A stretch of DNA of 24,263 nt from Ophiothrix spiculata. Taxonomy: Eukaryota; Echinodermata; Ophiuroidea; Amphilepidida; Ophiotrichidae. Position 1 is the stretch's first letter, and each line of letters opens with the position of its first letter. The DNA is taken from NCBI GenBank assembly GCA_000969725.1, contig JXSR01S045748.1, one strand, 5' to 3'. The translations under genes and the position numbers were made by a program. Under the pieces are notes generated by a model. The model ran no database searches. It was not told the origin of the DNA and saw nothing but the letters and a program-made list of their open reading frames with translations. Below are positions 21,401-24,263 of the stretch, one piece after another.

Positions 21401-23521
21401 ACAATAAGTGAATTCAGTTATGATCTTTCCAGAACAACCAAAGTGGTACATGATAAATGAAAGAAATGATAAAGTAACTAAAAGATACTTTGCTGGACTG
21501 AGTACTCGGACAGCATGGCATGACTGCATGAACATTCCATTTTCCCTTAGTTTATGTATACATTTTTTCTTGAATTTTTCAAAGGTATCAAATTAAATTT
21601 GCTCGTTTTCTGAAACATGCATTCATTGTAGTCAGTGCATGAAAAGCTGCCTGTATGAATTGTAATTAGAGCAAAACAATATAAGAATGTGACAAAACAA
21701 AGGCGCATGATGTAATTGGTCAATCCTAATTTGATCCAGTTAATGTTATGTATTATGAAATTACTTGCAATTCCAATTGAATACTTGCTAATCATTTACA
21801 TTCCCCTAAAATTCACAAGCAAATATAAAGAACAACATCAAAAGTCATGCTCCCAAAATACAAATGTAGATACAGTAAACACTTCATAGATTACTATAGT
21901 TTGTGTGAGTGTATTGCTTGGCAACAAGCAAGTGCTCTTGAACAGTACAGTCAAGGATTTATTTAACTGATTCATTTATGATTGATCTGAAGATCGCCTC
22001 AACATGAAACTTAAGAGTTACAAATTTATTCAATGAGACCCTGAAACAATCTGCATCCGCTTTGGATTCAAATTTCCTCAAAACTAAGAAACTGGCTAAT
22101 CGTTCTTGTCTCCAACTATATCTCGTTGTCTTCATTTTGAATTCTTATATTGAGTTTTACTTTTTTGATGTATTTCTAGCACTATTGGATGCGTCCTGAT
22201 GGCCAGCCTGCTACCCGTGAGTTCCTCATGATGACCCTGGCCGATTTGGAGTATATCCTGATCAGGGCTACTTACTCATCTGTGCCTTCTCAAGTCATGT
22301 AAGTTCATTGTTCTCTCTTATTGTTTCTTTTGATTTTGTAGTCAAACTGTTACAATAGTCTGATGATAAATTAGAATACAATGAAAAAGTCTTTGTTTAT
22401 CATCTAGGTGTGACTGCTATGTATACACCAATACAATAGTTACCAATTTTACTGAAATGAAATTCATAAATGTTCCTCACTTAGTGGTGATTTATTTAAT
22501 CACATAATGTTAATCTCTTTCACAGACTTCGTGATGTCTACATGGATATTGCAGAGCCACGCAATACTGGACAAGAGACTGCATTTGCTGTGGAACAATG
22601 CGTATGCCCTGTTGGTTATAAAGGCTTGTCATGTGAGGTAGGTGACAGTGTTGATATTGAAAATGTTTAAACCATCCTTGATATGAACCCGGTGGGGGGG
22701 GGGGGGGGGGGGGGTGCGGCCCCGATATCTGAAACCCTAGTCTAGGGAACAGAAGATTGACTCAAAAAAGGGGGATCTAGAGAGCTGAAGGGACCTAAAG
22801 TTTGCTTGAAATGGGGGTCTTGAGAACTAAATTTCAAAAAATGAGGCTAGGGAACCGAAAGTTTTTGAAAGTAAGGCTTGCGAACTAAAGGTTGGGCTTG
22901 AAATGGGGGTCTAGGGAGAGGCAGACAAGGCGTGAAAAGGGGGTCTTGAGGGCCGAACATACCCGTATCACCTTTTAAGTCAGTGCCCCCCCCCCCCCTG
23001 GATATGAACTCACAGAGTAAATCCTTAACTGATATTTACTAGCAAAGCGACCCAGCCAGGGACCACCAGAACAATAAATGCCTAACCAGAAAAACAAGAA
23101 AAAGAATGTTTTTACTAACAAATAAAGAGTTTTGAAAATTGGGTTATTTAAAATTGTGTGTAGTTGTCTTAAAGTGTCTTTTCTAAGAAGAAAATGTTGT
23201 TTTCTATACTCAAGGTGTCATGGTCGATTAAATGCTACTTTTCTAACCCAAAGGTTCTTAATAGTCATTTTTAAAAATTGAAAATATATTATTGTGAAAG
23301 TTAAAAAAAAACCTGCACACTAACTCATGTTGGTCCTTGTCACTAGATAAAACCATGTGTTGCATTTTTTAAGCAAACACAAATTATTTTATTTTCATTT
23401 TCTCCAGGACTGTGCTGTTGGATTCACCAGAAATGAAGGCGGTATCTACCTGGGCTTGTGTGAACGCTGTCAGTGCAATAACCACGCCACAGATTGCGAT
23501 CCAGAGACTGGTGTCTGCAGG
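213..23521 (+). CDS. HSPG2: Perlecan core protein (HSPG2 orthologue), internal part, 21 exons
   Basis: Secreted multidomain heparan sulfate proteoglycan of basement membranes, which in the family binds matrix proteins, growth factors and cells. Exons: 213-410, 5148-5408, 5893-6024, 6533-6678, 7060-7201, 8029-8153, 10200-10406, 11624-11719, 12339-12422, 13088-13233, 14713-14938, 15435-15556, 16006-16092, 16625-16745, 17219-17359, 19072-19254, 19772-19864, 20773-20856, 22180-22298, 22526-22637, 23408-23521. All 20 complete introns are GT-AG and every phase joins, giving 979 codons without a stop. Residues are numbered here from the first complete codon at 215. Domain order: Cys-rich stub and S/T/P linker (1-77), three LDLa (78-112, 118-152, 161-196), Ig (198-292), start of LE (298-334), laminin IV (335-512), LE run (537-744), laminin IV (745-904), LE (929-979). 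LDLa followed by Ig and LE/laminin IV is diagnostic of perlecan; laminins and agrin lack this order. Motifs such as CEAMN, CFCFG, LGTC and CFCMG match what I remember of vertebrate perlecan. Both gene ends lie outside the window. Confidence 0.94.
488..656. repeat. 169 bp inverted repeat, possible small foldback element
   Basis: CAACTCTCAAAAT at 488-500 has its exact reverse complement at 644-656. A nested hairpin with arms GGTCT/AGACC surrounds a TGATATCA centre near 557-585. No target-site duplication is clear. It may be a miniature element or a chance AT-rich palindrome. Confidence 0.4.
967..1038. repeat. 36 bp tandem duplication (2 copies)
   Basis: Units 967-1002 and 1003-1038 differ at one position, A versus G in the A-run (TTAAAAAAAG against TTGAAAAAAG). 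Recent local duplication inside intron 1, with no coding potential. Confidence 0.9.
1090..1310. mobile_element. Foldback MITE-like element, 221 bp
   Basis: The 43 bp arms 1090-1132 and 1268-1310 are reverse complements at 39 of 43 positions; the outer part reads AACAAGAGAAGATATCA. Complementarity continues inward more weakly, for example GTAGTTGGTGATGAAA near 1160 against AAGTAGTTATTGATGAAA on the other strand near 1230. The element therefore looks palindromic over most of its length. It has no ORF of its own. The core CCCATCATGCA recurs in the hairpin at 4213-4265. The superfamily is unknown. Confidence 0.72.
1893..1935. repeat. Two short related hairpins
   Basis: AAGTGAAAGTTCACTT (1893-1908) and CTAGTGAAAGTTCACTAG (1918-1935) are each perfect inverted repeats around a 2-base centre and share GTGAAAGTTCAC. 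They may be a diverged tandem pair or a remnant of a larger palindrome. Confidence 0.6.
3020..3855. repeat. Eroded long inverted repeat (possible old element)
   Basis: The reverse complement of about 3020-3300 resembles about 3640-3855 in collinear blocks. Examples are AAAATAGAAAGAGGATCC against AAAATAGTAAAAGGGTCC, and TTCTCATAATGAATACATC against CCTCATAATATACCCATC. The similarity is patchy and was judged by eye. Short ORFs on opposite strands in the two arms are a by-product of this symmetry. Confidence 0.35.
4213..4265. mobile_element. Short foldback, possibly related to the 1090-1310 element
   Basis: The left arm TTCCCATCATGCATTTCTTCC (4213-4233) and the right arm 4246-4265 are reverse complements except for one extra T, with a 12-base loop. 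The core CCCATCATGCA is the same as in the arms of the 1090-1310 element. It may be a shorter deletion derivative of that family. Confidence 0.6.
5148..5408 (+). CDS. HSPG2: HSPG2 exon 2: LDL-receptor class A modules 1 and 2
   Basis: 261 bp, phase 1-1, acceptor CCAACAG, donor GTAAGT. After a short Pro/Thr stretch come two complete six-cysteine LDLa modules. Module 1 is C78-C112 with signature [13 protein letters not shown]; module 2 is C118-C152 with [13 protein letters not shown]. The acidic calcium-cage residues are intact in both (D98, D102, D108, E109 and D138, D142, D148, E149). In the family this is perlecan domain II, a lipoprotein- and ligand-binding region. Encoding two modules in one symmetric exon would allow in-frame duplication or loss of the pair. 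Confidence 0.96.
5409..5892 (+). other. Intron 2 (484 bp)
   Basis: GTAAGT donor, TTTCCAG acceptor, phase 1. AT-rich; no element, RNA gene or ORF that I can support. Confidence 0.85.
5893..6024 (+). CDS. HSPG2: HSPG2 exon 3: LDL-receptor class A module 3
   Basis: 132 bp, phase 1-1, acceptor TTTCCAG, donor GTAAGT. It encodes one LDLa module, C161-C196, with [13 protein letters not shown] and calcium ligands D182, D186, D192 and E193 intact. The usual Gly before SDE is Arg here. Vertebrate perlecan has four LDLa modules and this window shows three; the fourth, if present, must lie upstream. The 3' part of this exon with its donor has been copied just downstream (6066-6130). Confidence 0.95.
6025..6532 (+). 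other. Intron 3 (508 bp) with exon 3 relic
   Basis: GTAAGT donor and CAAAAG acceptor with a weak pyrimidine tract, phase 1. It holds the partial exon 3 copy at 6066-6130. A short direct repeat, GGACCAAATTGC, also occurs near 6210 and 6441. Otherwise unremarkable. Confidence 0.85.
6066..6130 (+). pseudogene. Partial tandem copy of exon 3 with destroyed splice donor
   Basis: From 6066 the sequence repeats 5978 onward at an offset of 88 bp. It covers the last 47 bases of exon 3 (second half of LDLa 3) plus the start of intron 3, with only a few substitutions, for example ATACAG to ATACCG and GGTCAG to GGTCTG. At the donor, GT at 6025-6026 has become CT at 6113-6114 (TGCTGTAAGT to TGCTCTAAGT). 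There is no acceptor copy, so this is an inert relic. Confidence 0.9.
6533..6678 (+). CDS. HSPG2: HSPG2 exon 4: Ig domain, N-terminal half
   Basis: 146 bp, phase 1 to 0, acceptor CCAAAAG, donor GTAAGA. It encodes residues 198-245 of an I/C2-set Ig domain: the first disulfide cysteine C221 (LTCEAVG), core tryptophan W233 (LISWRLN), and the end of the strand leading to exon 5. The domain is completed by the next exon. This is the Ig module that joins the LDLa region to domain III in perlecans. Confidence 0.94.
6679..7059 (+). other. Intron 4 (381 bp), splits the Ig domain
   Basis: GTAAGA donor, TTTCAG acceptor, phase 0. AT-rich. The open frame running on from exon 4 is intronic read-through, and no other feature is seen. 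Confidence 0.85.
7060..7201 (+). CDS. HSPG2: HSPG2 exon 5: Ig domain, C-terminal half
   Basis: 142 bp, phase 0 to 1, acceptor TTATTTCAG, donor GTAAGT. It encodes residues 246-292 with the Ig signature [12 protein letters not shown]266, Y270 and the second disulfide cysteine C272, which pairs with C221. The stretch YTCEAMN followed by FGTPD matches the equivalent region of vertebrate perlecan as I remember it. Confidence 0.95.
7202..8028 (+). other. Intron 5 (827 bp)
   Basis: GTAAGT donor, CTCTTGCAG acceptor with a good pyrimidine tract, phase 1. AT-rich; I see no repeat, RNA or coding feature. Confidence 0.85.
8029..8153 (+). CDS. HSPG2: HSPG2 exon 6: first part of an LE module, start of domain III
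   Basis: 125 bp, phase 1 to 0, acceptor TTGCAG, donor GTATGT. It encodes residues 293-334, with cysteines C298, C313, C316, C318 and C325 in the pattern [13 protein letters not shown]. This is the hallmark of the LE module that precedes and is interrupted by a laminin IV module in perlecan domain III. It is paralogous to the end of exon 15 ([13 protein letters not shown]). Both end in phase 0 just before laminin IV. Confidence 0.94.
8234..8312. mobile_element. Palindromic element, core hairpin
   Basis: GTTCACAC (8234-8241) pairs with GTGTGAAC (8305-8312), and the arms continue as AGAATTTTGT against ACAAATTCCT. At the centre CGTGAGC-C-GCTCACG forms a tight hairpin. The sequence is markedly richer in CpG and GC than the rest of the intron. 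Similar sequence with a perfect 14 bp palindrome CATGACTAGTCATG (8413-8426) and ACATGTGTGCATACG (8431-8445) follows, so the element may run to about 8450. It resembles a non-autonomous DNA transposon; I cannot assign a family. Confidence 0.55.
8461..8714. mobile_element. TIR element, 254 bp (MITE-like)
   Basis: The left end AGCCCGTAGCCAGG (8461-8474) matches the reverse complement of the right end CCTAGCATAGGGCT (8701-8714) at 11 of 14 positions. Next to each end is a G-rich or C-rich stretch, GGTGGGGCG on the left and GCACCCCTC on the right. No coding capacity. Its position directly beside the preceding palindrome suggests nested or serial insertion. Confidence 0.5.
10200..10406 (+). CDS. 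HSPG2: HSPG2 exon 7: laminin IV module 1, part 1
   Basis: 207 bp, phase 0-0, acceptor TTGATAG (weak pyrimidine tract), donor GTGGGT. It encodes residues 335-403. The end, [14 protein letters not shown], corresponds to [13 protein letters not shown] of exon 16 and to the conserved W-x-L/A-P-x-x-F-x-G laminin IV core. It lies between exons with matching phases, so the assignment is firm despite lower conservation in its first half. Confidence 0.93.
10407..11623 (+). other. Intron 7 (1,217 bp)
   Basis: GTGGGT donor, GTTGCAG acceptor, phase 0. It has a T-rich stretch giving a 134-codon hydrophobic open frame at 10561-10965 with no domain and poor coding character, a 12-base G-run at 11388-11399 and an A-run near 11529. 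No gene supported. Confidence 0.82.
11624..11719 (+). CDS. HSPG2: HSPG2 exon 8: laminin IV module 1, part 2
   Basis: 96 bp, phase 0-0, acceptor GTTGCAG, donor GTACGT. It encodes residues 404-435. The laminin IV signature YGG-x-L-x-Y-x-V-x-Y is visible as [12 protein letters not shown], and the paralogous exon 17 has [12 protein letters not shown]. It ends in a hydrophobic strand (DLILK). Confidence 0.95.
11720..12338 (+). other. Intron 8 (619 bp)
   Basis: GTACGT donor, CCATACAG acceptor, phase 0. No repeat or RNA feature recognised. The minus-strand open frame overlapping exon 8 is a shadow. Confidence 0.85.
12339..12422 (+). CDS. HSPG2: HSPG2 exon 9: laminin IV module 1, part 3
   Basis: 84 bp, phase 0-0, acceptor CATACAG, donor GTAAGG. 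It encodes residues 436-463, starting GNGITISYK. Exon 18 has the same length (84 bp), the same phases and the same start pattern (GNEVTLIYR), which confirms the exon-by-exon paralogy of the two laminin IV modules. Confidence 0.94.
12423..13087 (+). other. Intron 9 (665 bp)
   Basis: GTAAGG donor, CTTATAG acceptor, phase 0. AT-rich, nothing else recognised. Confidence 0.85.
13088..13233 (+). CDS. HSPG2: HSPG2 exon 10: laminin IV module 1, part 4, with RGD
   Basis: 146 bp, phase 0 to 2, acceptor CTTATAG, donor GTGGGT. It encodes residues 464-511, ending the laminin IV fold with [10 protein letters not shown] (exon 19 has [10 protein letters not shown]). It contains an Arg-Gly-Asp tripeptide at R473-D475 (codons 13115-13123) and a cysteine, C483, absent from the paralogous exon 19. 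It is 27 bp longer than exon 19, and the extra 9 residues lie in the RGD/Cys loop region. Confidence 0.95.
13234..14712 (+). other. Intron 10 (1,479 bp)
   Basis: GTGGGT donor, TTTCCATAG acceptor, phase 2. It contains G-rich sequence at about 13276-13322 (GGAGGGGGTACTCAGTACA) that looks like a truncated repeat. Hairpins lie at 13558-13580 (TTGTTACA/TGTAACAA), 13871-13891 (GGGATTAC/GTAATCCC) and 14491-14554. No ORF of interest. Confidence 0.82.
14491..14554. repeat. Two-stem hairpin, 64 nt
   Basis: GTCAGTGGC (14491-14499) pairs with GCCACTGAC (14546-14554), and further in ATGGTTCTT (14507-14515) pairs with AAGAACCAT (14530-14538). The internal loops are 7 bases on each side, with a terminal loop of 14. 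The size resembles a small-RNA precursor, but the large symmetric internal loop is untypical. CACTGTAAA in the loop also matches TTTACAGTG 3' of the hairpin, which fits a decayed foldback element better. Confidence 0.6.
14713..14938 (+). CDS. HSPG2: HSPG2 exon 11: end of laminin IV module 1 and LE modules
   Basis: 226 bp, phase 2 to 0, acceptor TTCCATAG, donor GTGAGT. It encodes residues 512-587: the last laminin IV strand (RMKLDSAVV), then LE cysteines C537, C539, C548, C551, C567, C570, C572, C579 and C586, including the loop CDPVTGRC. The block [19 protein letters not shown] matches exons 20 and 21 ([13 protein letters not shown] / DCAVGF). It equals those two exons fused without the intron (112 + 114 bp). 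Confidence 0.96.
14939..15434 (+). other. Intron 11 (496 bp)
   Basis: GTGAGT donor, AATTGTAG acceptor, phase 0. No recognisable element. Confidence 0.85.
15435..15556 (+). CDS. HSPG2: HSPG2 exon 12: LE module
   Basis: 122 bp, phase 0 to 2, acceptor ATTGTAG, donor GTAAGT. It encodes residues 588-627. Typical LE sequence [20 protein letters not shown] is followed by CMPCPCP, which ends one LE module and starts the next (C589, C598, C601, C615, C618, C620). Its 3' part has been copied twice into the following intron. Confidence 0.95.
15651..15792 (+). pseudogene. Degenerate copy of exon 12 3' end plus intron start (copy 2)
   Basis: TTGTGCTGAAGACGACTTTG repeats exon 12 (TTGTGCTGAAGGCTACTTTG). 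The copy continues through the ACTTCTG, CCATG and GTGGACTC blocks into a donor-like GATCA/GTGAGT at 15721-15731 (original AACCA/GTAAGT). It then runs into intron-like sequence (GTCGAATCAAAATC against GTCGAACAAAAAT). Deletions have removed the CMPCPCP register, so it would not give a working LE module even if spliced. Confidence 0.88.
15801..15900 (+). pseudogene. Second degenerate copy of exon 12 (copy 3)
   Basis: Positions 15847-15870 are identical over 24 bases to exon 12 positions 15518-15541 (the part coding for MPCPCPL). They are followed by CCAGTGGACTTAAAT in place of the exon end, and the splice donor is gone. Upstream similarity (CTTACATCTG against CCGACTTCTG) is weak. Confidence 0.85.
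16006..16092 (+). CDS. HSPG2: HSPG2 exon 13: LE module, middle
   Basis: 87 bp, phase 2-2, acceptor GCTTTCAG, donor GTGAGC. It encodes residues 628-656 with C633, C643, C646 and C655 in [19 protein letters not shown] and RRCE. This is the perlecan LE that carries LDTDG. The join to exon 12 gives NQFSPTC. Confidence 0.95.
16093..16624 (+). other. Intron 13 (532 bp)
   Basis: GTGAGC donor, ATTTCAG acceptor, phase 2. It holds a small inverted repeat: TTTCGTCACA (16199-16208) and TGTGACGAAA (16254-16263), about 45 bases apart. Otherwise featureless. Confidence 0.83.
16625..16745 (+). CDS. HSPG2: HSPG2 exon 14: LE module end and next LE start
   Basis: 121 bp, phase 2 to 0, acceptor ATTTCAG, donor GTAGGA. 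It encodes residues 657-697: [16 protein letters not shown], then CDRTGT and CKCK (C658, C673, C681, C694, C696). The asymmetric module with a longer loop between C673 and C694 matches the LE that precedes the second laminin IV block in perlecan. Confidence 0.94.
16746..17218 (+). other. Intron 14 (473 bp)
   Basis: GTAGGA donor, TCTCACAG acceptor, phase 0. A pure 17-base G-run lies at 16794-16810. Nothing else recognised. Confidence 0.85.
17219..17359 (+). CDS. HSPG2: HSPG2 exon 15: LE module leading into laminin IV module 2
   Basis: 141 bp, phase 0-0, acceptor TCTCACAG, donor GTTTGG (weak). It encodes residues 698-744: [17 protein letters not shown], then [13 protein letters not shown] and RDCSS (C705, C708, C723, C726, C728, C735). 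It mirrors exon 6. The donor departs from the GTRAGT consensus used by most introns here, but the following exon is in phase and the protein match supports the boundary. Confidence 0.93.
17397..18404. mobile_element. TTAA-bounded TIR element, about 1.0 kb
   Basis: TCTTAAAGGTGGAT at 17395-17408 is the exact reverse complement of 18393-18406 (ATCCACCTTTAAGA). Both ends therefore carry TTAA (17397-17400 and 18401-18404) next to AGGTGGAT/ATCCACCT, followed by looser inverted similarity (GGCATC near 17419 and GATGCC near 18383). TTAA duplications are typical of piggyBac-type insertion. No transposase frame is visible, so it would be a non-autonomous copy. It starts only 37 bases after the exon 15 donor. 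Confidence 0.6.
17419..17490. repeat. Imperfect tandem repeat, unit 29-30 bp
   Basis: Units begin GGCATC at 17419, 17448 and 17478 (the third is partial) and share GCTTTRTTGGCAAT. They lie inside the left part of the TTAA-bounded element, as subterminal repeats often do in such transposons. Confidence 0.75.
19072..19254 (+). CDS. HSPG2: HSPG2 exon 16: laminin IV module 2, part 1
   Basis: 183 bp, phase 0-0, acceptor CCAAATAG, donor GTAAGA. It encodes residues 745-805, ending [14 protein letters not shown], an almost canonical laminin IV core (vertebrate perlecan has YFWSLPSRFLGDK as I remember it). Paralogous to exon 7 but 24 bp shorter. Confidence 0.96.
19255..19771 (+). other. Intron 16 (517 bp)
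   Basis: GTAAGA donor, GTATTTCAG acceptor, phase 0. No repeat or RNA gene recognised; a minus-strand open frame at 19228-19491 has no domain. Confidence 0.85.
19772..19864 (+). CDS. HSPG2: HSPG2 exon 17: laminin IV module 2, part 2
   Basis: 93 bp, phase 0-0, acceptor GTATTTCAG, donor GTAAGT. It encodes residues 806-836, [14 protein letters not shown] through PDLIIY, the YGG strand of laminin IV. Counterpart of exon 8 (96 bp). Confidence 0.96.
19865..20772 (+). other. Intron 17 (908 bp), mostly a foldback element
   Basis: GTAAGT donor, GTTTCAG acceptor, phase 0. Positions 19881-20626 are one long palindromic element, which leaves only short native intron flanks. Confidence 0.9.
19882..20625. 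mobile_element. TTAA-bounded long foldback MITE, about 745 bp
   Basis: The left end TTTAAGGGGCCTGTTA (19881-19896) matches the reverse complement of the right end (TAATGACAGGGCCCTTAAA, 20608-20626) with small differences. Inner blocks are also inverted copies: GTATACATTTCTAGAAG near 19961 against CTTCTAGAAATGTATAC near 20525, TTTGCATACTGAACATGATGG near 19982 against CCATCATGTTCAGTATGCAAA near 20501, and AAAATTTTACGGGAAAGCTA near 20070 against TAGCTTTCCCGTAAAATTTT near 20404. The centre is near 20250. Transcribed with the gene it would fold into a hairpin with arms of about 350 bases. TTAA at both outer edges suggests piggyBac-type insertion. No ORF. Confidence 0.85.
20773..20856 (+). CDS. HSPG2: HSPG2 exon 18: laminin IV module 2, part 3
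   Basis: 84 bp, phase 0-0, acceptor GTTTCAG, donor GTAAAT. It encodes residues 837-864, [15 protein letters not shown] through VRFYE. Same length and phases as exon 9. Confidence 0.95.
20857..22179 (+). other. Intron 18 (1,323 bp)
   Basis: GTAAAT donor, TATTTCTAG acceptor, phase 0. It has a 33 bp tandem duplication at 21099-21164. The rest is AT-rich with only short chance ORFs. Confidence 0.83.
21099..21164. repeat. 33 bp tandem duplication (2 copies)
   Basis: TAGAAACACTGGCTTGAGA starts at 21099 and TAGAAACACTGACTTGAGA at 21132. The copies diverge slightly towards their ends (AGAATATTGA against AGAATGCTGA). Confidence 0.85.
22180..22298 (+). CDS. HSPG2: HSPG2 exon 19: laminin IV module 2, part 4
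   Basis: 119 bp, phase 0 to 2, acceptor TATTTCTAG, donor GTAAGT. It encodes residues 865-903: [20 protein letters not shown], then [22 protein letters not shown] is very close to the vertebrate perlecan sequence as I remember it. It lacks the RGD and the extra cysteine found in exon 10. Confidence 0.96.
22526..22637 (+). CDS. HSPG2: HSPG2 exon 20: end of laminin IV module 2 and LE start
   Basis: 112 bp, phase 2 to 0, acceptor TTTCACAG, donor GTAGGT. It encodes residues 904-941: [10 protein letters not shown], then [15 protein letters not shown] (C929, C931, C940). It corresponds to the first 112 bases of exon 11. The intron before it (22299-22525, 227 bp) is the shortest in the window and holds nothing notable. 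Confidence 0.96.
22638..23407 (+). other. Intron 20 (770 bp)
   Basis: GTAGGT donor, TCTCCAG acceptor, phase 0. It contains the G-tract/C-tract bounded element 22680-23009; the rest is AT-rich. This intron has no counterpart in the first laminin IV/LE block, where exon 11 is continuous. Confidence 0.87.
22680..23009. mobile_element. G/C-tract bounded element with 9 bp direct repeats
   Basis: GATATGAAC occurs at 22680-22688 and again at 23001-23009, like a 9 bp target duplication. Between them the sequence starts CCGGT followed by 21 G (22694-22714) and ends with 13 C (22986-22998) followed by TGG, so the ends are inverted. The interior (about 22770-22955) is a degenerate tandem array of GGGGGTCTTGAGAACTAAA-like units. 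No coding frame persists. It looks like a non-autonomous transposon; the superfamily is not identified. Confidence 0.65.
23408..23521 (+). CDS. HSPG2: HSPG2 exon 21: LE module
   Basis: 114 bp, phase 0-0, acceptor TTCTCCAG, donor GTAGGT. It encodes residues 942-979: [20 protein letters not shown], then [10 protein letters not shown] and DPETGVC. This is the second half of one LE module and the start of the next. It corresponds to the last 114 bases of exon 11. Last exon in the window; the frame ends cleanly on a codon boundary (CAG-G/GTAGGT). Confidence 0.96.
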
Positions 23522-24263
23522 GTAGGTTATATCTTCATTTTGATAACCTTTCCATTCATATGCATATTTAGAGTCAAGTTCCCTCAAATAATTGAAGACG
23601 TAAGGCGTCAATTTGCACCATTTGACACCTATTTGAGGGTACCAATTGACAGCCTTGTTGATAGGAGCATAATGAGAGAGAATGCCATGCCCAAGGACAC
23701 TACATTTGCCTCAGCAGAATCAAACTTGATTCAAAGTAAGCTCTTAATGCCCAGTGAATGAAAGTCTTAACAATTTTCCTGCTGAAACATTAACACTGTG
23801 TAGTTAAAGAAATACATTGCAATTATGAGCATGACATGTTATTTTCAGGCATAGAAAAAGTATGTACCAAGAAACTTTTAGTCAAAATTCCCCTCAAAGA
23901 TTACAGAATTATTAATTTCTCTTATACTGACCAGTATTCTTGATATTTTCTCAATCTTATTGCTTGGCTGAAGAATTGATTATAGAGCAGGTAAAATGGG
24001 CTTCATTTAAGCTTCTATGTATCTTCTAAAATGGATCATGCTTTCATTTTTATGATGATGTCTTTTATATTTTGCCTAAAATCATGTTTTCATTTTTGGG
24101 ACATTTTGTGTCCAATTTTAGCCACCATTTAAGCATGTGTGTAATTTGATTGTGCCTTCCCCCAAGTAATTCCAAAAAAAATCTTGCATGTAAATTTCAT
24201 TTTATTTCATTTTGGTTTATATGATTTCAAAAGAATAAATGTAAATTTGCATATACTTACTTC
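23522..24263 (+). other. Intron 21, 5' part (742 bp in window)
   Basis: GTAGGT donor, phase 0; the acceptor lies beyond the window. An inverted repeat lies at 23581-23639 (CCCTCAAATA / TATTTGAGGG). TGCCATGCCCAAGGACAC at 23682-23699 resembles a piece common in animal short interspersed repeats, but this is weak. The remainder is AT-rich. Confidence 0.8.

Noticed and set aside
213-23521. Laminin alpha or gamma chain, or agrin, as an alternative identity
   Set aside because: Laminins contain LE and laminin IV modules but no LDLa or Ig modules before them; agrin has follistatin/Kazal and SEA modules. LDLa-Ig-LE-laminin IV fits perlecan only.
23357-23761. Open frame running 3' of exon 21 to 23761
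   Set aside because: The LE homology stops exactly at the GTAGGT donor at 23522. The rest is intron read-through with no Cys pattern.
1-24263. CRISPR arrays, operons, tRNA or rRNA genes
   Set aside because: No regularly spaced direct repeats, no tRNA cloverleaf that I could recognise and no rRNA-like sequence; the context is a eukaryotic intron-rich gene.

Overview
The window is a piece of one animal gene on the + strand: the middle of the core protein of perlecan (basement-membrane heparan sulfate proteoglycan, HSPG2; UNC-52 in nematodes, trol in flies). I resolved 21 exons (2,939 coding bases, 979 complete codons). They join in one open frame through 20 GT-AG introns whose phases all agree. 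The first base of the first codon lies upstream of the window, and the gene continues past the 3' end. No start codon, stop codon, promoter or poly(A) site is present.

Organism: long AT-rich introns (227 to 4,737 bp), canonical eukaryotic splice sites and dense small inverted-repeat elements mark a metazoan nuclear genome. The protein follows the vertebrate perlecan plan closely, yet the introns are crowded with short foldback elements and G/C homopolymers. An invertebrate deuterostome (echinoderm, hemichordate or amphioxus) is my best guess. That is an inference, and no species is claimed.

Layout: 213-410 encodes a short Cys-rich stub followed by a Ser/Thr/Pro linker. 5148-6024 holds three LDL-receptor class A modules. 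6533-7201 is an Ig domain split over two exons. 8029-8153 begins a laminin-EGF (LE) module that is interrupted by the first laminin IV module (10200-13233). 14713-17359 carries a run of LE modules. 19072-22298 is the second laminin IV module, and 22526-23521 resumes LE. This is perlecan domain II followed by most of domain III. The two LE/laminin IV blocks have matching intron phases and almost matching exon lengths, so they look like an internal duplication. Exon 11 equals exons 20 plus 21 exactly (226 = 112 + 114 bp), which marks one intron gain or loss.

The introns hold no supported second gene. They contain several inverted-repeat elements resembling miniature transposons: 1090-1310, 4213-4265, 8234-8312, 8461-8714, a TTAA-bounded 1,008 bp element at 17397-18404, a TTAA-bounded 746 bp foldback at 19882-20625, and a G-tract/C-tract element with 9 bp direct repeats at 22680-23009. 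They also hold decayed tandem copies of exon 3 (6066-6130) and exon 12 (15651-15870). I found no new biological system. The points most worth a second look are the RGD tripeptide in laminin IV module 1, the exon 11 versus 20+21 intron difference, the intronic exon relics and the long intronic hairpin.
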